Assembly (NCBI GenBank): GCA_013416445.1 | Contig: JACCER010000003.1 | Location: forward strand, 62,001-126,000 | Reading direction: 5' to 3' | Source: Alcaligenaceae bacterium | GTDB lineage: Bacteria; Pseudomonadota; Gammaproteobacteria; Burkholderiales; Burkholderiaceae_B | Length of the DNA: 64,000 bases | Part shown: in pieces, positions 34,961 to 43,776 of the stretch | Position numbering within the stretch: the first letter of the stretch is position 1 | How the letters are laid out: each line of letters starts with the position of its first letter | Notes under the pieces: generated by a model | What the model was told of the DNA's origin: nothing | Database searches by the model: none | What the model saw: only the letters and a program-made list of their open reading frames with translations | Made by a program: the position numbers and the translations under genes

Positions 34961-36139
34961 TTATGCCGTTTCGTTGAATAATTCGCGCCCGATCAGCATG
35001 CGACGGATTTCGCTGGTGCCTGCGCCAATTTCGTACAGCTTGGCATCGCGCCACAGGCGGCCCGTGGGGTAGTCGTTAATGTAGCCGTTGCCACCCAGCA
35101 TCTGTATGCCTTCGCCGGCCATCCAGGTGGCTTTTTCAGCACAATACAAAATAACAGCGGCGCAGTCCTTACGTACTTCGCGCACATGGCCTGTACCCAG
35201 TTTGTCGAGGTTCTTGCCTACCGCATAGCAAAAGGCGCGACTGGCCTGCAACGTAGTGTAAAGGTCGGCGACCTTGCCCTGGATAAGCTGGAATTCGCCT
35301 ATGGCCTGGCCAAATTGCTTGCGCTCGTGGATATAGGGTACGACCACATCCATGACGGCTTGCATAATGCCCAGCGGCCCGCCCGCCAGTACGGCACGCT
35401 CGTAGTCCAGGCCGCTCATGAGTACTTTGACGCCGCCATTGAGTTCGCCCAGAATGTTTTCTTCTGGCACTTCGCAGTCTTGAAACACCAGTTCGCCGGT
35501 GTGGCTGCCGCGCATGCCCAGTTTGTCGAGTTTTTGCGCCACCGAGAAGCCGGGAAAACCCTTTTCAATAATGAATGCGGTGATGCCCCGCTGTTTGGCG
35601 GCGGGATCTGTTTTGGCGTAAACCACCAGGGTATCGGCGTCGGGACCGTTGGTGATCCACATTTTGCTGCCATTGAGCACATAGCGGTCGCCCTTTTTTT
35701 GGGCCTGCAGCTTCATGCTGACCACGTCGGAGCCTGCGCCAGGTTCGCTCATGGCCAGGGCGCCCACGTGTTCACCCGATACCAGTTTAGGCAGGTATTT
35801 TTGTTTTTGTTCTGGCGTACCGTTGCGGTGCAGCTGGTTTACACACAGGTTGGAGTGTGCGCCATAGGACAGGGCGATAGAGGCGCTGGCGCGCGACAAT
35901 TCTTCCATGGCGATCATATGCGCCAGATAACCCATGTTCGAGCCGCCATAGGATTCGTCTACTGTCATGCCCAGCAGACCGAGTTCACCAAATTTGCGCC
36001 ATAAGTCCATGGGGAATTGATCGCTGCGGTCGACCTCTGCGGCACGGGGAGTAATTTCGGCTTGCGCAAAATTACGTACTGCGTCGCGCAACATGTCAAG
36101 GTCGGAACCCAGGTCGAAGTTCAAGCCGGGAATATTCAT
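34961..36139 (-). CDS. ivd: Isovaleryl-CoA dehydrogenase
   Basis: A 392-residue acyl-CoA dehydrogenase that oxidises isovaleryl-CoA to 3-methylcrotonyl-CoA with [25 protein letters not shown] starts the N-terminal helical domain, [18 protein letters not shown] is signature 1, and [43 protein letters not shown] is the C-terminal signature 2 region. The operon partners mccA/mccB and the MerR regulator upstream support this specific acyl-CoA dehydrogenase. It is the first structural gene after the LiuR-like regulator; a palindromic operator lies 90 bases upstream of its ATG. The gap to aceK is 28 bases. Confidence 0.92.
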   Translation of the reverse strand: MNIPGLNFDLGSDLDMLRDAVRNFAQAEITPRAAEVDRSDQFPMDLWRKFGELGLLGMTVDESYGGSNMGYLAHMIAMEELSRASASIALSYGAHSNLCVNQLHRNGTPEQKQKYLPKLVSGEHVGALAMSEPGAGSDVVSMKLQAQKKGDRYVLNGSKMWITNGPDADTLVVYAKTDPAAKQRGITAFIIEKGFPGFSVAQKLDKLGMRGSHTGELVFQDCEVPEENILGELNGGVKVLMSGLDYERAVLAGGPLGIMQAVMDVVVPYIHERKQFGQAIGEFQLIQGKVADLYTTLQASRAFCYAVGKNLDKLGTGHVREVRKDCAAVILYCAEKATWMAGEGIQMLGGNGYINDYPTGRLWRDAKLYEIGAGTSEIRRMLIGRELFNETA

Positions 36140-36228
36140 CTTCGTCTCCAGTGTCGGGTCTGAAAGTAATGCCCTACCAATGCTTACTGCATAGTTTGGC
36201 AGAATTATGGAAGAAATGTATTTATATT

Positions 36229-36244
36229 ACGTTTACGTAAACGT
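36229..36244. promoter_or_regulatory. LiuR-type operator upstream of ivd
   Basis: ACGTTTACGTAAACGT is a perfect 16-base palindrome in the gap between the MerR gene and ivd. It matches in style the second palindrome upstream of the MerR gene (36688-36703). MerR-family LiuR regulators of leucine/fatty-acid catabolism recognise TTnACGTnnACGT-like dyads, so this is very likely the ivd operator. Confidence 0.8.
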
Positions 36245-36285
36245 CAACTACAGGTGTTTTCCCGTAGGAAAGTCAGTCCAGATCA

Positions 36286-36672
36286 CTATTTGGCGATGCG
36301 CTGCCTAAGAAGCTGTTCGCACTTTTTCTGTTGCCGGTTGATTTCCTCAAGGGTTTCGTTGATGTCCCGGCGCTGTTGTTCCAGCATGTTGCGGTGCGTT
36401 TCAAGCACATCCATGTAGTGCTGCAATTGTGCTGTGGTGTCGCCAGGGCCATCGTACATATCGATAAGGCTAAGGATTTCAGTCAGTTGCAGGCCCAGGC
36501 GCTTGCCTCGCAAGGCCAGTTTCAGGCGGGCGCGGTCACGGGCATGGTAAATGCGGTTGCGGCCTTCGCGAGTGGGGCTGACGATACCCTGATCCTCGTA
36601 AAACCGGATAGTGCGCGGGGTAATGGAGAACTCATGCGCAAGCTCGGAAATAGTCCAGGTAGGATCAGTCAT
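36286..36672 (-). CDS. liuR: MerR family regulator, LiuR-like
   Basis: A 128-residue regulator with an N-terminal MerR helix-turn-helix (WTISELAHEFSITPRTIRFYEDQGIVSPTREGRNRIYHARDRARL) and a C-terminal coiled coil (THRNMLEQQRRDINETLEEINRQQKKCEQLL). The family member that controls branched-chain amino acid catabolism in proteobacteria is LiuR, and the location directly upstream of ivd-aceK-thiolase-mccBA supports this. Two perfect palindromes of matching type flank the gene, suggesting both autoregulation and control of ivd. No metal-binding cysteines are seen beyond one near the end, as expected for a non-metal MerR member. Confidence 0.88.
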   Translation of the reverse strand: MTDPTWTISELAHEFSITPRTIRFYEDQGIVSPTREGRNRIYHARDRARLKLALRGKRLGLQLTEILSLIDMYDGPGDTTAQLQHYMDVLETHRNMLEQQRRDINETLEEINRQQKKCEQLLRQRIAK

Positions 36673-36687
36673 GATTTTTATTGGCAG

Positions 36688-36703
36688 TTTACGTTAACGT
36701 AAA
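36688..36703. promoter_or_regulatory. LiuR-type operator in liuR / metallohydrolase divergent region
   Basis: TTTACGTTAACGTAAA is a perfect 16-base palindrome 16 bases upstream of the liuR ATG. It lies between liuR and the divergent metallo-beta-lactamase-fold gene (36788), so it can control both. Confidence 0.8.
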
Positions 36704-36787
36704 TTATGATGCCATAATATATTGATCACGCATATAGCAACAAGCAGCCATGAAATAGCAGGCTGCGCCCTTAAACGGAGACACTGA

Positions 36788-37858
36788 ATGAACGCAAATG
36801 AACAAAAGTTAAGCTACCCCTGGGGTGATACCTTGCCCGAATTCGGCACCACGCATCCGGTGGCCGATGGCGTACGTTGGGTACGCATGCCGCTGCCTTT
36901 CGCGCTAGACCACATTAACTTGTGGTTGCTGCGCGATAAAATCGATGGGCGCGAGGGGTGGACTATTGTTGATTGCGGCGTATCGCGCGACGAGATCAAA
37001 GGGCACTGGAATCAGATATTTGAAAACGAGCTCGATGGCTTGCCGGTGTTGCGAATCATTGTTACACACATGCACCCTGATCACCTTGGCCTGGCCTACT
37101 GGCTATGCGAAAAATGGAATGCTCCATTATGGATAACCATGACCGACTACTCTGTAGCCCGTTTATGGTCGCAGCCAGCCGAAAAAGGCAAGGAAGCGGG
37201 CGGGCCCAATGGAGCAGCGGCAGCTGAGCACTTCAGGCGTCACGGCCTGATTGACCAGGAAGCCCTGGAACAAATCAAAGGGCGCGCCAATTATTATCCT
37301 GGCCTGGTGCCCGACGTCCCCTCCAGGTTTTGCCGCATGATGAACGGCGACCGCATCTCTATAGGCGGGCGTGATTGGCAGGTCATAGTAGGTTACGGGC
37401 ATGCGCCTGAACATGCATCGTTGTTTTGCGATACCTTGCAGGTGCTGATTTCGGGCGATATGGTGTTGCCACGTATTTCCACCAATATCAGCGTGTTCAA
37501 TTACGAGCCGGAAGGCAACCCGCTGCCGCTGTATCTGAATTCGCTGCGCGCTTACGACAGCCTTCCCGAAGATACCCTGGTGCTGCCTTCGCATGGCCGT
37601 CCATTCCGAGGCCTGCACGAACGTATTGCGCAGCAGCATAGCCATCACGCCGAGCGTCTTGAGGAAGTGCTGACCGCCTGTAGCGAACCCCAAAGCACAA
37701 TAGACATCTTGCCCGTCATGTTCAAGCGCAAGCTCGATTTGCATCAGATGACTTTCGCCATGGGTGAAGCGCTGGCGCACCTGCACGCCTTGTATTTTGA
37801 CGGCCAGCTGGAGCGCAGCATAGGCGCTGACGACATCGTACGCTTCAAGCGCAAGTAA
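36788..37858 (+). CDS. Metallo-beta-lactamase-fold hydrolase
   Basis: A 356-residue MBL-fold hydrolase. The zinc motif is THMHPDHLG with His94, His96, Asp98 and His99; a later GYGHAPEHASLFC and LISGDMVLPRIS supply further metal ligands. The C-terminal third is an extra helical region (HSHHAERLEEVL) seen in the LACTB2/RNase-Z-distant hydrolase group. It is divergent from liuR and shares its operator, so it may be a thioesterase-like or salvage enzyme in acyl-CoA catabolism; that link is inference from context only. The exact substrate cannot be read. Confidence 0.87.
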   Translation: MNANEQKLSYPWGDTLPEFGTTHPVADGVRWVRMPLPFALDHINLWLLRDKIDGREGWTIVDCGVSRDEIKGHWNQIFENELDGLPVLRIIVTHMHPDHLGLAYWLCEKWNAPLWITMTDYSVARLWSQPAEKGKEAGGPNGAAAAEHFRRHGLIDQEALEQIKGRANYYPGLVPDVPSRFCRMMNGDRISIGGRDWQVIVGYGHAPEHASLFCDTLQVLISGDMVLPRISTNISVFNYEPEGNPLPLYLNSLRAYDSLPEDTLVLPSHGRPFRGLHERIAQQHSHHAERLEEVLTACSEPQSTIDILPVMFKRKLDLHQMTFAMGEALAHLHALYFDGQLERSIGADDIVRFKRK

Positions 37859-37876
37859 ATAGTTGTAATGAGGTAT

Positions 37877-37904
37877 TGTCGGATTACGTTACGCTAATCC
37901 GACA
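37877..37904. repeat. Short inverted repeat, TGTCGRATTA family, convergent gene end
   Basis: TGTCGGATTA (37877-37886) and TAATCCGACA (37895-37904) are perfectly complementary 10-base arms with an eight-base loop. They fill the 61-base gap between the convergent metallohydrolase and LysE genes. Confidence 0.8.
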
Positions 37905-37919
37905 CTCATCGCCCCACAC

Positions 37920-38546
37920 TTACCGGTTAACAAACGCCAACTTGATCGCCAGGCCTAAAAACACAGCCCCGGCGGTACGGTTCAATAAGCGTTGCGCTTT
38001 TTGCGAGCGCTGCATGCGTTCGCCCAATGCCCCCGAGAAAAATGCAATTGCGCCAAACACGATTAATGTCGAGACAATGAACAGCGCGCCCAGGCTGAGG
38101 ATTTGCAGTGCGACCGGACCTCGGTCGGGCGAGGTGAATTGAGGCAAAAAGGCCAGGAAAAACAGCGATACCTTGGGGTTGGTCAGATTCATGACTATGC
38201 CGCGGCGATACAACTGCCCCTTGCTTCTTTTCTGTGGTTTGGCGTTGCTGGCAACGGCCGCATGGGCATGAAAGGCGCCCCAGGCCAGGTAGGCCAGATA
38301 GGCCGCCCCCACAAGCTTGAGTATGGTAAACGCCGTGGCCGAGGTCGCAAAGATGGCGGCCAGGCCTATGGTTACCGCAACGGTGTGCCCGATTAGGCCG
38401 GTGCATAAGCCCAGCACCACCATCATGCCTGAGCCTCGTCCCCACAAGGCGGATTGCATCAGTACAAACAAATTGTCGGGTCCCGGTGTGAGGGCCAGCA
38501 ATACGGCTATGCCAAAAAAGGACAGCGCTACTTCAGGTGTGAGCAT
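37920..38546 (-). CDS. LysE/RhtB family amino acid exporter
   Basis: A 208-residue inner-membrane exporter with about six hydrophobic helices, the usual size. The hallmark first-helix motif LALTPGPDNLFVLMQSALWG and the RRGIVMNLTNPKVSLFFLAFLPQF block in the middle are intact. LysE/RhtB proteins export amino acids or their derivatives such as homoserine lactones. It is convergent with the metallohydrolase gene and divergent from a second MetC-like gene. Substrate is unknown. A second, internally deleted family member is at 62.5 kb. Confidence 0.92.
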   Translation of the reverse strand: MLTPEVALSFFGIAVLLALTPGPDNLFVLMQSALWGRGSGMMVVLGLCTGLIGHTVAVTIGLAAIFATSATAFTILKLVGAAYLAYLAWGAFHAHAAVASNAKPQKRSKGQLYRRGIVMNLTNPKVSLFFLAFLPQFTSPDRGPVALQILSLGALFIVSTLIVFGAIAFFSGALGERMQRSQKAQRLLNRTAGAVFLGLAIKLAFVNR

Positions 38547-38722
38547 GGTGATATCGGGTGCATGAGTTCAGCGTGGGTAAATGGCATGACATAGATGTTT
38601 TCTGGAACAAGACGGGCCGCTATCCATTATCATCAAGTGTGCAGGGTCTTATGAGCCGCTCCATTTTTAGCATTATGAACGCCCACGTCATAGCCAACAA
38701 CTCTTAATTTTTATTGCATATC

Positions 38723-39919
38723 ATGCCCAATTCCAATACTGCCCATTTGGACACTTTGCTGCAACATACCGGTGTTGCGCCGTTTGATCCGGCCACAGGG
38801 GCGGCTCCGGTTGCCTTGCCGGCCATGCGCACCAGTACCGTGCGTTTCCAGAGCCTGGATGCCCTGGACCGCGCTCAGGCGGGCAAGGCCAGGGGGGAAC
38901 GTAAGGCAACATATGGCCGTGTCGGCATGGATACCCACGCTGCGCTCGAAGACGTATTTTGCGAGCTCGAGGGGGCCGAGCGTGCTTTCCTGGCTTCCTC
39001 GGGCCTGGCAGCCATTACCCTGGCTTTCTTCAGCATCTTGAGCAGCCGCGATCATGTGCTGGTTGCCGATTGCGCCTATGGCCCGGTTCGCTACCTGGAC
39101 AAAACGGTTCTAGGCCGCATGGATATCCAGGTTTCGTACTGCCGTGCAACACCAGCCGAGCTTGAAGCGCAGTTGCGCCCCAATACGCGGGTTTTGTATG
39201 TGGAGTCACCCGGTTCGCTGCTGTTTGAAATGCTCGATATCCCTGCCTTGGCGGCCTTTGCACGTAAGCACGACCTGATTCTTGCCGTCGATAACACATG
39301 GGGCTCGGGCTATATTTATCGTCCTCTGGAACTGGGCGCCGATATTTCCGTGGTGGCGGGCACCAAGTATGTGGGCGGCCATTCCGACCTGATGCTGGGC
39401 GCCGTTATGGCATCTGATCCTGGCCTGATCAAGCGTATCAATGATACCCACTATGCCATGGGTTATTCCATCAGCGCCGATGATGCCTGGCTGGCCTTGC
39501 GCGGTGCGCGTACGCTACCCATACGCATGCGCCAGAGCGCCCAGAATGCGCTGGAAGTTTGTGAGTTTCTCAAGGCTCGCCCTGAGGTTGCGCGTATTTA
39601 TCATCCAGCATTGCCTGAAGATGCTGGCCATGCAATATGGAAGCGCGATTGCACGGGTTCCAATGGCATGCTGGCAGTCGAACTCAAACTCGATAACGCT
39701 GCCGCCCGCCGGTTTGTCGATGCGCTGGCCTTGTTCGGAATCGGGTTTTCGTGGGGTGGTTTTGAAAGCCTGGTGCAGTTGGTGGACCATGCCGCGTTGC
39801 AAGTGCATGGGTATTGGTCGAAAAACGACCATGCTGTGGTGCGTTTGCACATAGGGCTGGAGTCCCCCCAGGACTTGATCGCCGATTTGACTCAGGCGCT
39901 GGGCATGGCCGTGGCTTGA
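38723..39919 (+). CDS. metC: Cystathionine beta-lyase-like PLP enzyme (second paralogue)
   Basis: A 398-residue fold-type I PLP enzyme of the Cys/Met metabolism family. The PLP lysine motif is GTKYVGGHSDLMLG; ASSGLAAITLAFFSIL and the VDNTWGSGYIYRPLE segment are also conserved. It resembles the gene product at 10532-11737 over its whole length, for example HPALPEDAGHAIWKRD against HPALPEDPGHALWKRD. The ATG at 38723 is preferred over TTG 38714. It is divergent from a LysE exporter and convergent with dsbA. This copy, outside the accessory block, is the better candidate for the housekeeping cystathionine beta-lyase, although this is not proven. Confidence 0.88.
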   Translation: MPNSNTAHLDTLLQHTGVAPFDPATGAAPVALPAMRTSTVRFQSLDALDRAQAGKARGERKATYGRVGMDTHAALEDVFCELEGAERAFLASSGLAAITLAFFSILSSRDHVLVADCAYGPVRYLDKTVLGRMDIQVSYCRATPAELEAQLRPNTRVLYVESPGSLLFEMLDIPALAAFARKHDLILAVDNTWGSGYIYRPLELGADISVVAGTKYVGGHSDLMLGAVMASDPGLIKRINDTHYAMGYSISADDAWLALRGARTLPIRMRQSAQNALEVCEFLKARPEVARIYHPALPEDAGHAIWKRDCTGSNGMLAVELKLDNAAARRFVDALALFGIGFSWGGFESLVQLVDHAALQVHGYWSKNDHAVVRLHIGLESPQDLIADLTQALGMAVA

Positions 39920-40047
39920 GCGGTTTTTTTATACGCAGGTGGCAAAAATACCTGGAGCATAGGCAGTTTGAGTATTGACGAGGCTTGCGTTATGGAGGCT
40001 TTAGTTGCGCAGTTTGGTTCTAGTGACGTTGTCTGGTTTCTTATGAC

Positions 40048-40230
40048 GTTGTCTGGGGTGGGTGGCAGGTCAGTGCGGCACGGCGTGCTTGTTTCCGCGT
40101 CTGCCTCGTCCAGCCGGGCGTCGGCCGAACTCGCTGCGCAAACAGCGGCCGACGACACCCCCCGGCTTCCCTTCGTCAGCACGCGGCGCACGCCTACCGC
40201 CGCACTGACCTGCCACCCACCCCAGACAAC
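40048..40230. repeat. LPE1 copy C
   Basis: A 183-bp palindrome; 40048-40079 and 40199-40230 are perfectly complementary over 32 bases. Its arm carries the block GGCAGGTCAGTGCGGC where copies B and D carry GAAGCTCAGTGCGGC and A carries GGGCTCCGGTCC; the opposite arm changes to match. Two tandem units of the 19-bp type lie to the left. Confidence 0.9.
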
Positions 40231-40316
40231 TGCGTAACAGAAAATTGGCCTGCGTTGCTGGTTTTACTGGTGCGGCTGACCGGTGGCAAATGGGCTGATC
40301 CGAGCTTCGCTTATGC

Positions 40317-40428
40317 AAAAAGTCGGGTGTGTCGGGGGCTGTGCAGGCGCCTTGCGCTGACCGTAACGGGAACCCCGCCAGGGGCGCAGCGCGTGAAGCC
40401 GAAACAGCCCCCGACACACCCGACTTTC
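40317..40428. repeat. LPE2 copy C with central deletion
   Basis: Outer arms 40322-40342 and 40404-40424 are perfectly complementary over 21 bases. The whole inner hairpin seen in copies B and D is missing. The join (40354-40357) is a single GCGC where the full-length copies have two GCGC tetramers about 100 bases apart, consistent with deletion between short direct repeats. Confidence 0.88.
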
Positions 40429-40459
40429 ACAAGAACGAAAAAAACCGTCCCCAACAACT

Positions 40460-41095
40460 CTACTTGGCGTTCACCATATCAACCAGCTTTTGAGCTTCGG
40501 TGATGGTGCCTTCGTAGCTGTTGGTCATGGATGGCGAGGTTACATACTTGCCGCCAACCGCAATGCTGGGCGTGCCTTCTATGTTGTACGCCTTGGCCAG
40601 TTCGTTGGCGCGTGCAACCTTGGACTGGACTCCAAACGAATTGAAGACATCTTCAAATGCCTTGCGATCGACCCCTTTGCCGACTACCCAGTCGGTAATC
40701 GCCTTGGCGTCGTAGATGCGCTTGTTTTCAGTATGGATTGCCTTGAAAACTTCTTTGTGCAGGTCAAGCCTGCCCAAGCTTTCAAGTGAGTAATACAGTT
40801 TTTGCAAGTCGGACATACTGGCGTTGAAGGCGACTGGCACCTGCTTGAGCACGACATTTTTTGGCAGCGTCGCCGCCCATGCTTCAACCATGGGTTCAAT
40901 GGCATTACAGTGCGAGCACGTGTAGGCGAAAAACTCGAGCACTTCTGTTTTGCCCGTGGTATCCGAGGGTTGAGCTGGTTCTATCGTGACATACTGGCCC
41001 TTGCTGGCTTGAGCCTGTGTAGCCGGAGCAAACAACACCCCTGTACCGATAGCAATAAAGGCGAATGTGCGTAGAAGCAGGTTTTTTAACGACAT
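40460..41095 (-). CDS. dsbA: Thiol:disulfide interchange protein DsbA
   Basis: A 211-residue periplasmic oxidase with signal peptide (LLLRTFAFIAIGTGVLFAPATQAQA). The thioredoxin-fold active site is EFFAYTCSHCNAIEP, a C-S-H-C pair; the cis-proline loop is seen as IEGTPSIAVGGKYV. It introduces disulfide bonds into exported proteins together with DsbB. ATG 41095 (MSLKNLLL) is preferred over the upstream 41107 start. It is convergent with metC across composite repeat C and sits downstream of a SPOR-domain gene and argS on the same strand, the usual order in related bacteria. Confidence 0.93.
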   Translation of the reverse strand: MSLKNLLLRTFAFIAIGTGVLFAPATQAQASKGQYVTIEPAQPSDTTGKTEVLEFFAYTCSHCNAIEPMVEAWAATLPKNVVLKQVPVAFNASMSDLQKLYYSLESLGRLDLHKEVFKAIHTENKRIYDAKAITDWVVGKGVDRKAFEDVFNSFGVQSKVARANELAKAYNIEGTPSIAVGGKYVTSPSMTNSYEGTITEAQKLVDMVNAK

Positions 41096-41204
41096 ATAAG
41101 TTTCCAAAGCAACATAAAAGCAATAAGACTGGCAGGTGCGGTATAAGTTCAGTGCGGCAGGGTGTGCTGCACGCTACGCCGCCCCATGGCCGTAATTATC
41201 CATC

Positions 41205-41891
41205 TTACTGACGTACGACGGAAGACTCGATTTTTTCTTCGCCTAGCCGGGCGCGTGAGCGGTTCATTTCGTCTATGCCTTTGAAGGGGCCGACTCGTAC
41301 CCGGTTGATGGTTGAGCCATTGAGTTGGGCCTTTTGCACCTGTGCCGATAGCCCCAATAGCAAGATTCTGGCTTTCATGGCTTCGGCATCGTTTTCAGAG
41401 CGGAAAGCGCCTGCCTGCAGGTAGTAGGTGGCCTGTGCCGCTGGCGTTGCCGCCGCCTTGGGCGCGGCGGGCGCCTCGGTGCCTGGCACGGCCATGGCGG
41501 GTGCGGCCGGTTTGGCTGGCGGTGTTTGTTCAGTCTTGTTCAGGCTGGCGATCAGGTTGCCCAGGCTATCGGAGGCTGGTGGTGCAGCGTTTGGAGCAGG
41601 CGTGCCGGGCAAGAGTGTGGGCGTAGAAATGGTGGGGCCGGTAGAACCAAGGCCGGCCGGCCCGTTTTTGCCATACAGCCCCAGATTGGGGTCGGGCGCG
41701 TCGCGCACACTGGGCAGCAGGGTTTTGGCGGGATCGCGGCTGGCTTTATCGACAAAGGGCATGGGCACCTTGGTAACGAAAAGGGCCACCGCTACGGCGG
41801 CCGCCAGGCCGAAAATCAGGCCTATCAGCACACCAAACAGTGTGCTGCCGCCTGATTTCGAGCGTGAGGATTTGCGACTGTTGCGGGCCAT
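41205..41891 (-). CDS. SPOR domain-containing protein
   Basis: A 228-residue single-pass inner-membrane protein. A basic cytoplasmic start (RNSRKSSRSKSGG) is followed by a transmembrane helix at about residues 17-42. A long Pro/Ala-rich periplasmic linker leads to a C-terminal SPOR domain (ATYYLQAGAFRSENDAEAMKARILLLG...RVRVGPFKGIDEMNRSRARL). SPOR domains bind denuded septal peptidoglycan, so the protein probably acts at the division site, like FtsN or DedD. The argS gene ends nine bases upstream; the argS-SPOR-dsbA order suggests one transcript. Confidence 0.92.
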   Translation of the reverse strand: MARNSRKSSRSKSGGSTLFGVLIGLIFGLAAAVAVALFVTKVPMPFVDKASRDPAKTLLPSVRDAPDPNLGLYGKNGPAGLGSTGPTISTPTLLPGTPAPNAAPPASDSLGNLIASLNKTEQTPPAKPAAPAMAVPGTEAPAAPKAAATPAAQATYYLQAGAFRSENDAEAMKARILLLGLSAQVQKAQLNGSTINRVRVGPFKGIDEMNRSRARLGEEKIESSVVRQ

Positions 41892-41900
41892 AAGCGGGCG

Positions 41901-43586
41901 TTACATCCTTTCGGGGGCGGAAACCCCGAGCAATTCAAGGCCACTGGCAATGACTTGTCGGGTGGCGTGAGCCAGGCGCAAACGAGCCAGTTTGAGTTCG
42001 GTATCGTCGACCAGCACCCGTTCGGCGTTGTACCAGGCGTGGAAATCGGCGGCGCAGTCGCGTAGCCAGAAAGCAAGGTGATGTGGCGCCAGTTCTTGTG
42101 CCGCCAGCGCCAGGGTATTGGGATATTCGGCCAGGCGCTGCATAAGTGCGAATTCCGTAGGGGCCAGCAGCTTGTCGACTGCGGCGCTGGGTACTTGGTC
42201 GGCGAGAGCGGAGGACTGGCCCAGCATGGAACAGATACGAGCGTGGGCGTATTGAATGTAGTACACCGGGTTTTCTTCGCTTTTGGACAAAGCAAGATCG
42301 ATATCAAAGACAAATTCGGAGTCGGCGCGCCGCTGGCTGAGAAAGAAGCGAACTGCGTCCTGGCCTACCCAATCGATCAGGTCGCGCATGGTGACGTAGC
42401 TGCCAGCCCGCTTGGATATCTTGACTTCGGCGCCGTCGCGTACGACCTTGACCATTTTGTGCAGGACATAGGCAGGAAATTCTTTGGGTATGCCGATGTT
42501 CAGGGCTTGCAGGCCCGCCCGCACCCGGGCAATGGTGCCGTGGTGATCGGTGCCTTGTATATTGATGGCGTGATGAAAGCCGCGTTCCCATTTTGCCACG
42601 TGGTAGGCCACATCGGGAACGAAGTAGGTGTAGCCGCCTTCCGACTTGCGCATCACGCGGTCTTTGTCGTCGCCTGTACCAAGCTCGGTGGTGCGCAGCC
42701 ATAGCGCGCCTTCACTTTCGTAGGTGTGGCCGGAATCAACCAGCGCCTGCACGGTTTTGTCTACCCTGCCACTGGTGTACAGCGAGCTTTCCAGGTAGTA
42801 GTTGTCAAACTTTAGACCGAAGGCCTGGAGATCCAGGTCTTGTTCGCGGCGCAGGTAAGCCACGGCGAACAGCCTGATGTCGTCGAGGTTGTCGAGGTTT
42901 TTGCTGGCGGTAACTGACACGCCGTCGGCGGCCTGCACAGTTGCTCCTGCCTGGAAATCGCGAGCGATGTCCAGGATGTAGTCGCCCTTGTAGCCGTCTT
43001 CGGGGAAGTCGGGAGAGTCGGGTGCTATGCCCCTGGCGCGCGCTTGCACGCTGATGGCCAGGTTGTCGATTTGGTTGCCGGCGTCGTTGTAGTAGAACTC
43101 GCGGGTGACGTCGTAGCCTTGCGAGGTAAACAGGCGGCACATTGAGTCGCCCAGGGCGGCTTGCCGTGAATGGCCTACATGCAGGGGGCCGGTGGGGTTG
43201 GCCGATACGAATTCGACCATGATTTTTTCGTTACGGGCAGGGCGGCGTCCGAAAATCGGGCCTTCCTGGGCGATGGCGTGTAGCACGGCCTGGCGCGCTG
43301 CCGTCGACAGCCTGAAGTTGATAAAGCCGGGGCCAGCGATTTCGGCCGAGGCGAGCAGGGCCGATGTGGCGGCGTCGGCGAGCAAGGCTTCGACGATGGC
43401 TTGTGCGAGTTCCCGGGGGTTGCGTTTGGCTGGCTTGGCCAGTTGCATGGCGATATTGCAGGCCATGTCGCCATGAGCCGCGACTTTAGGACGCTCGAGC
43501 AAGATGGCGGGCGCAACTTCGGGCAATATTTTGCCGACGGCGGCCTGTATCAGGGAGATAAGTTGTTGTTGTTGCCCAGGAAGCAT
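41901..43586 (-). CDS. argS: Arginyl-tRNA synthetase
   Basis: Class I aminoacyl-tRNA synthetase of 561 residues that charges tRNA(Arg). The HIGH-type motif is [19 protein letters not shown] and the KMSKS-type loop is [16 protein letters not shown]. The C-terminal DALR anticodon-binding domain ends [27 protein letters not shown]. The ATG at 43586 is preferred; the frame is open 17 codons further up without family similarity. It is the first gene of the argS-SPOR-dsbA group. Upstream lies a perfect short inverted repeat and then the end of the RHS gene. Confidence 0.95.
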   Translation of the reverse strand: MLPGQQQQLISLIQAAVGKILPEVAPAILLERPKVAAHGDMACNIAMQLAKPAKRNPRELAQAIVEALLADAATSALLASAEIAGPGFINFRLSTAARQAVLHAIAQEGPIFGRRPARNEKIMVEFVSANPTGPLHVGHSRQAALGDSMCRLFTSQGYDVTREFYYNDAGNQIDNLAISVQARARGIAPDSPDFPEDGYKGDYILDIARDFQAGATVQAADGVSVTASKNLDNLDDIRLFAVAYLRREQDLDLQAFGLKFDNYYLESSLYTSGRVDKTVQALVDSGHTYESEGALWLRTTELGTGDDKDRVMRKSEGGYTYFVPDVAYHVAKWERGFHHAINIQGTDHHGTIARVRAGLQALNIGIPKEFPAYVLHKMVKVVRDGAEVKISKRAGSYVTMRDLIDWVGQDAVRFFLSQRRADSEFVFDIDLALSKSEENPVYYIQYAHARICSMLGQSSALADQVPSAAVDKLLAPTEFALMQRLAEYPNTLALAAQELAPHHLAFWLRDCAADFHAWYNAERVLVDDTELKLARLRLAHATRQVIASGLELLGVSAPERM

Positions 43587-43733
43587 AAGACGGAGTAGTA
43601 ATCGAAAAAAGAGAGGTACAAAGCCCGTAGTGGGCATAGATGGCCGTTATGGTAAGCGCCAAGGAGCGCAAACGCCGAGTAGGGGTAAATGATAGCGTGA
43701 TTTACCCGAGTATGCGCTATTGCAGCGATTGGG

Positions 43734-43768
43734 TGTCGAATTAGCGCCGCTGGGCGCGTAATTCGACA
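43734..43768. repeat. Short inverted repeat, TGTCGRATTA family, perfect arms
   Basis: TGTCGAATTA (43734-43743) and TAATTCGACA (43759-43768) are perfectly complementary, with GCGCC/GGCGC partly extending the stem inside. Compared with the 37.9-kb copy, both arms carry the same substitution (GG to GA, CC to TC), so the pairing is kept. It lies just past the stop of the RHS gene and upstream of argS. Confidence 0.8.
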
Positions 43769-43776
43769 TCCGGCGC

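Larger units (their letters stand above)
39920..40459. other. 540-bp non-coding region holding composite repeat C
   Basis: Lies between convergent metC and dsbA. It carries, in inverted orientation relative to B and D, a block shared with region B (39941-39961), two 19-bp-type units (about 40010-40053), LPE1-C (40048-40230), the AACAGAAAATTGGCC spacer, and the shortened LPE2-C (40317-40428). No credible gene is present. Confidence 0.85.
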
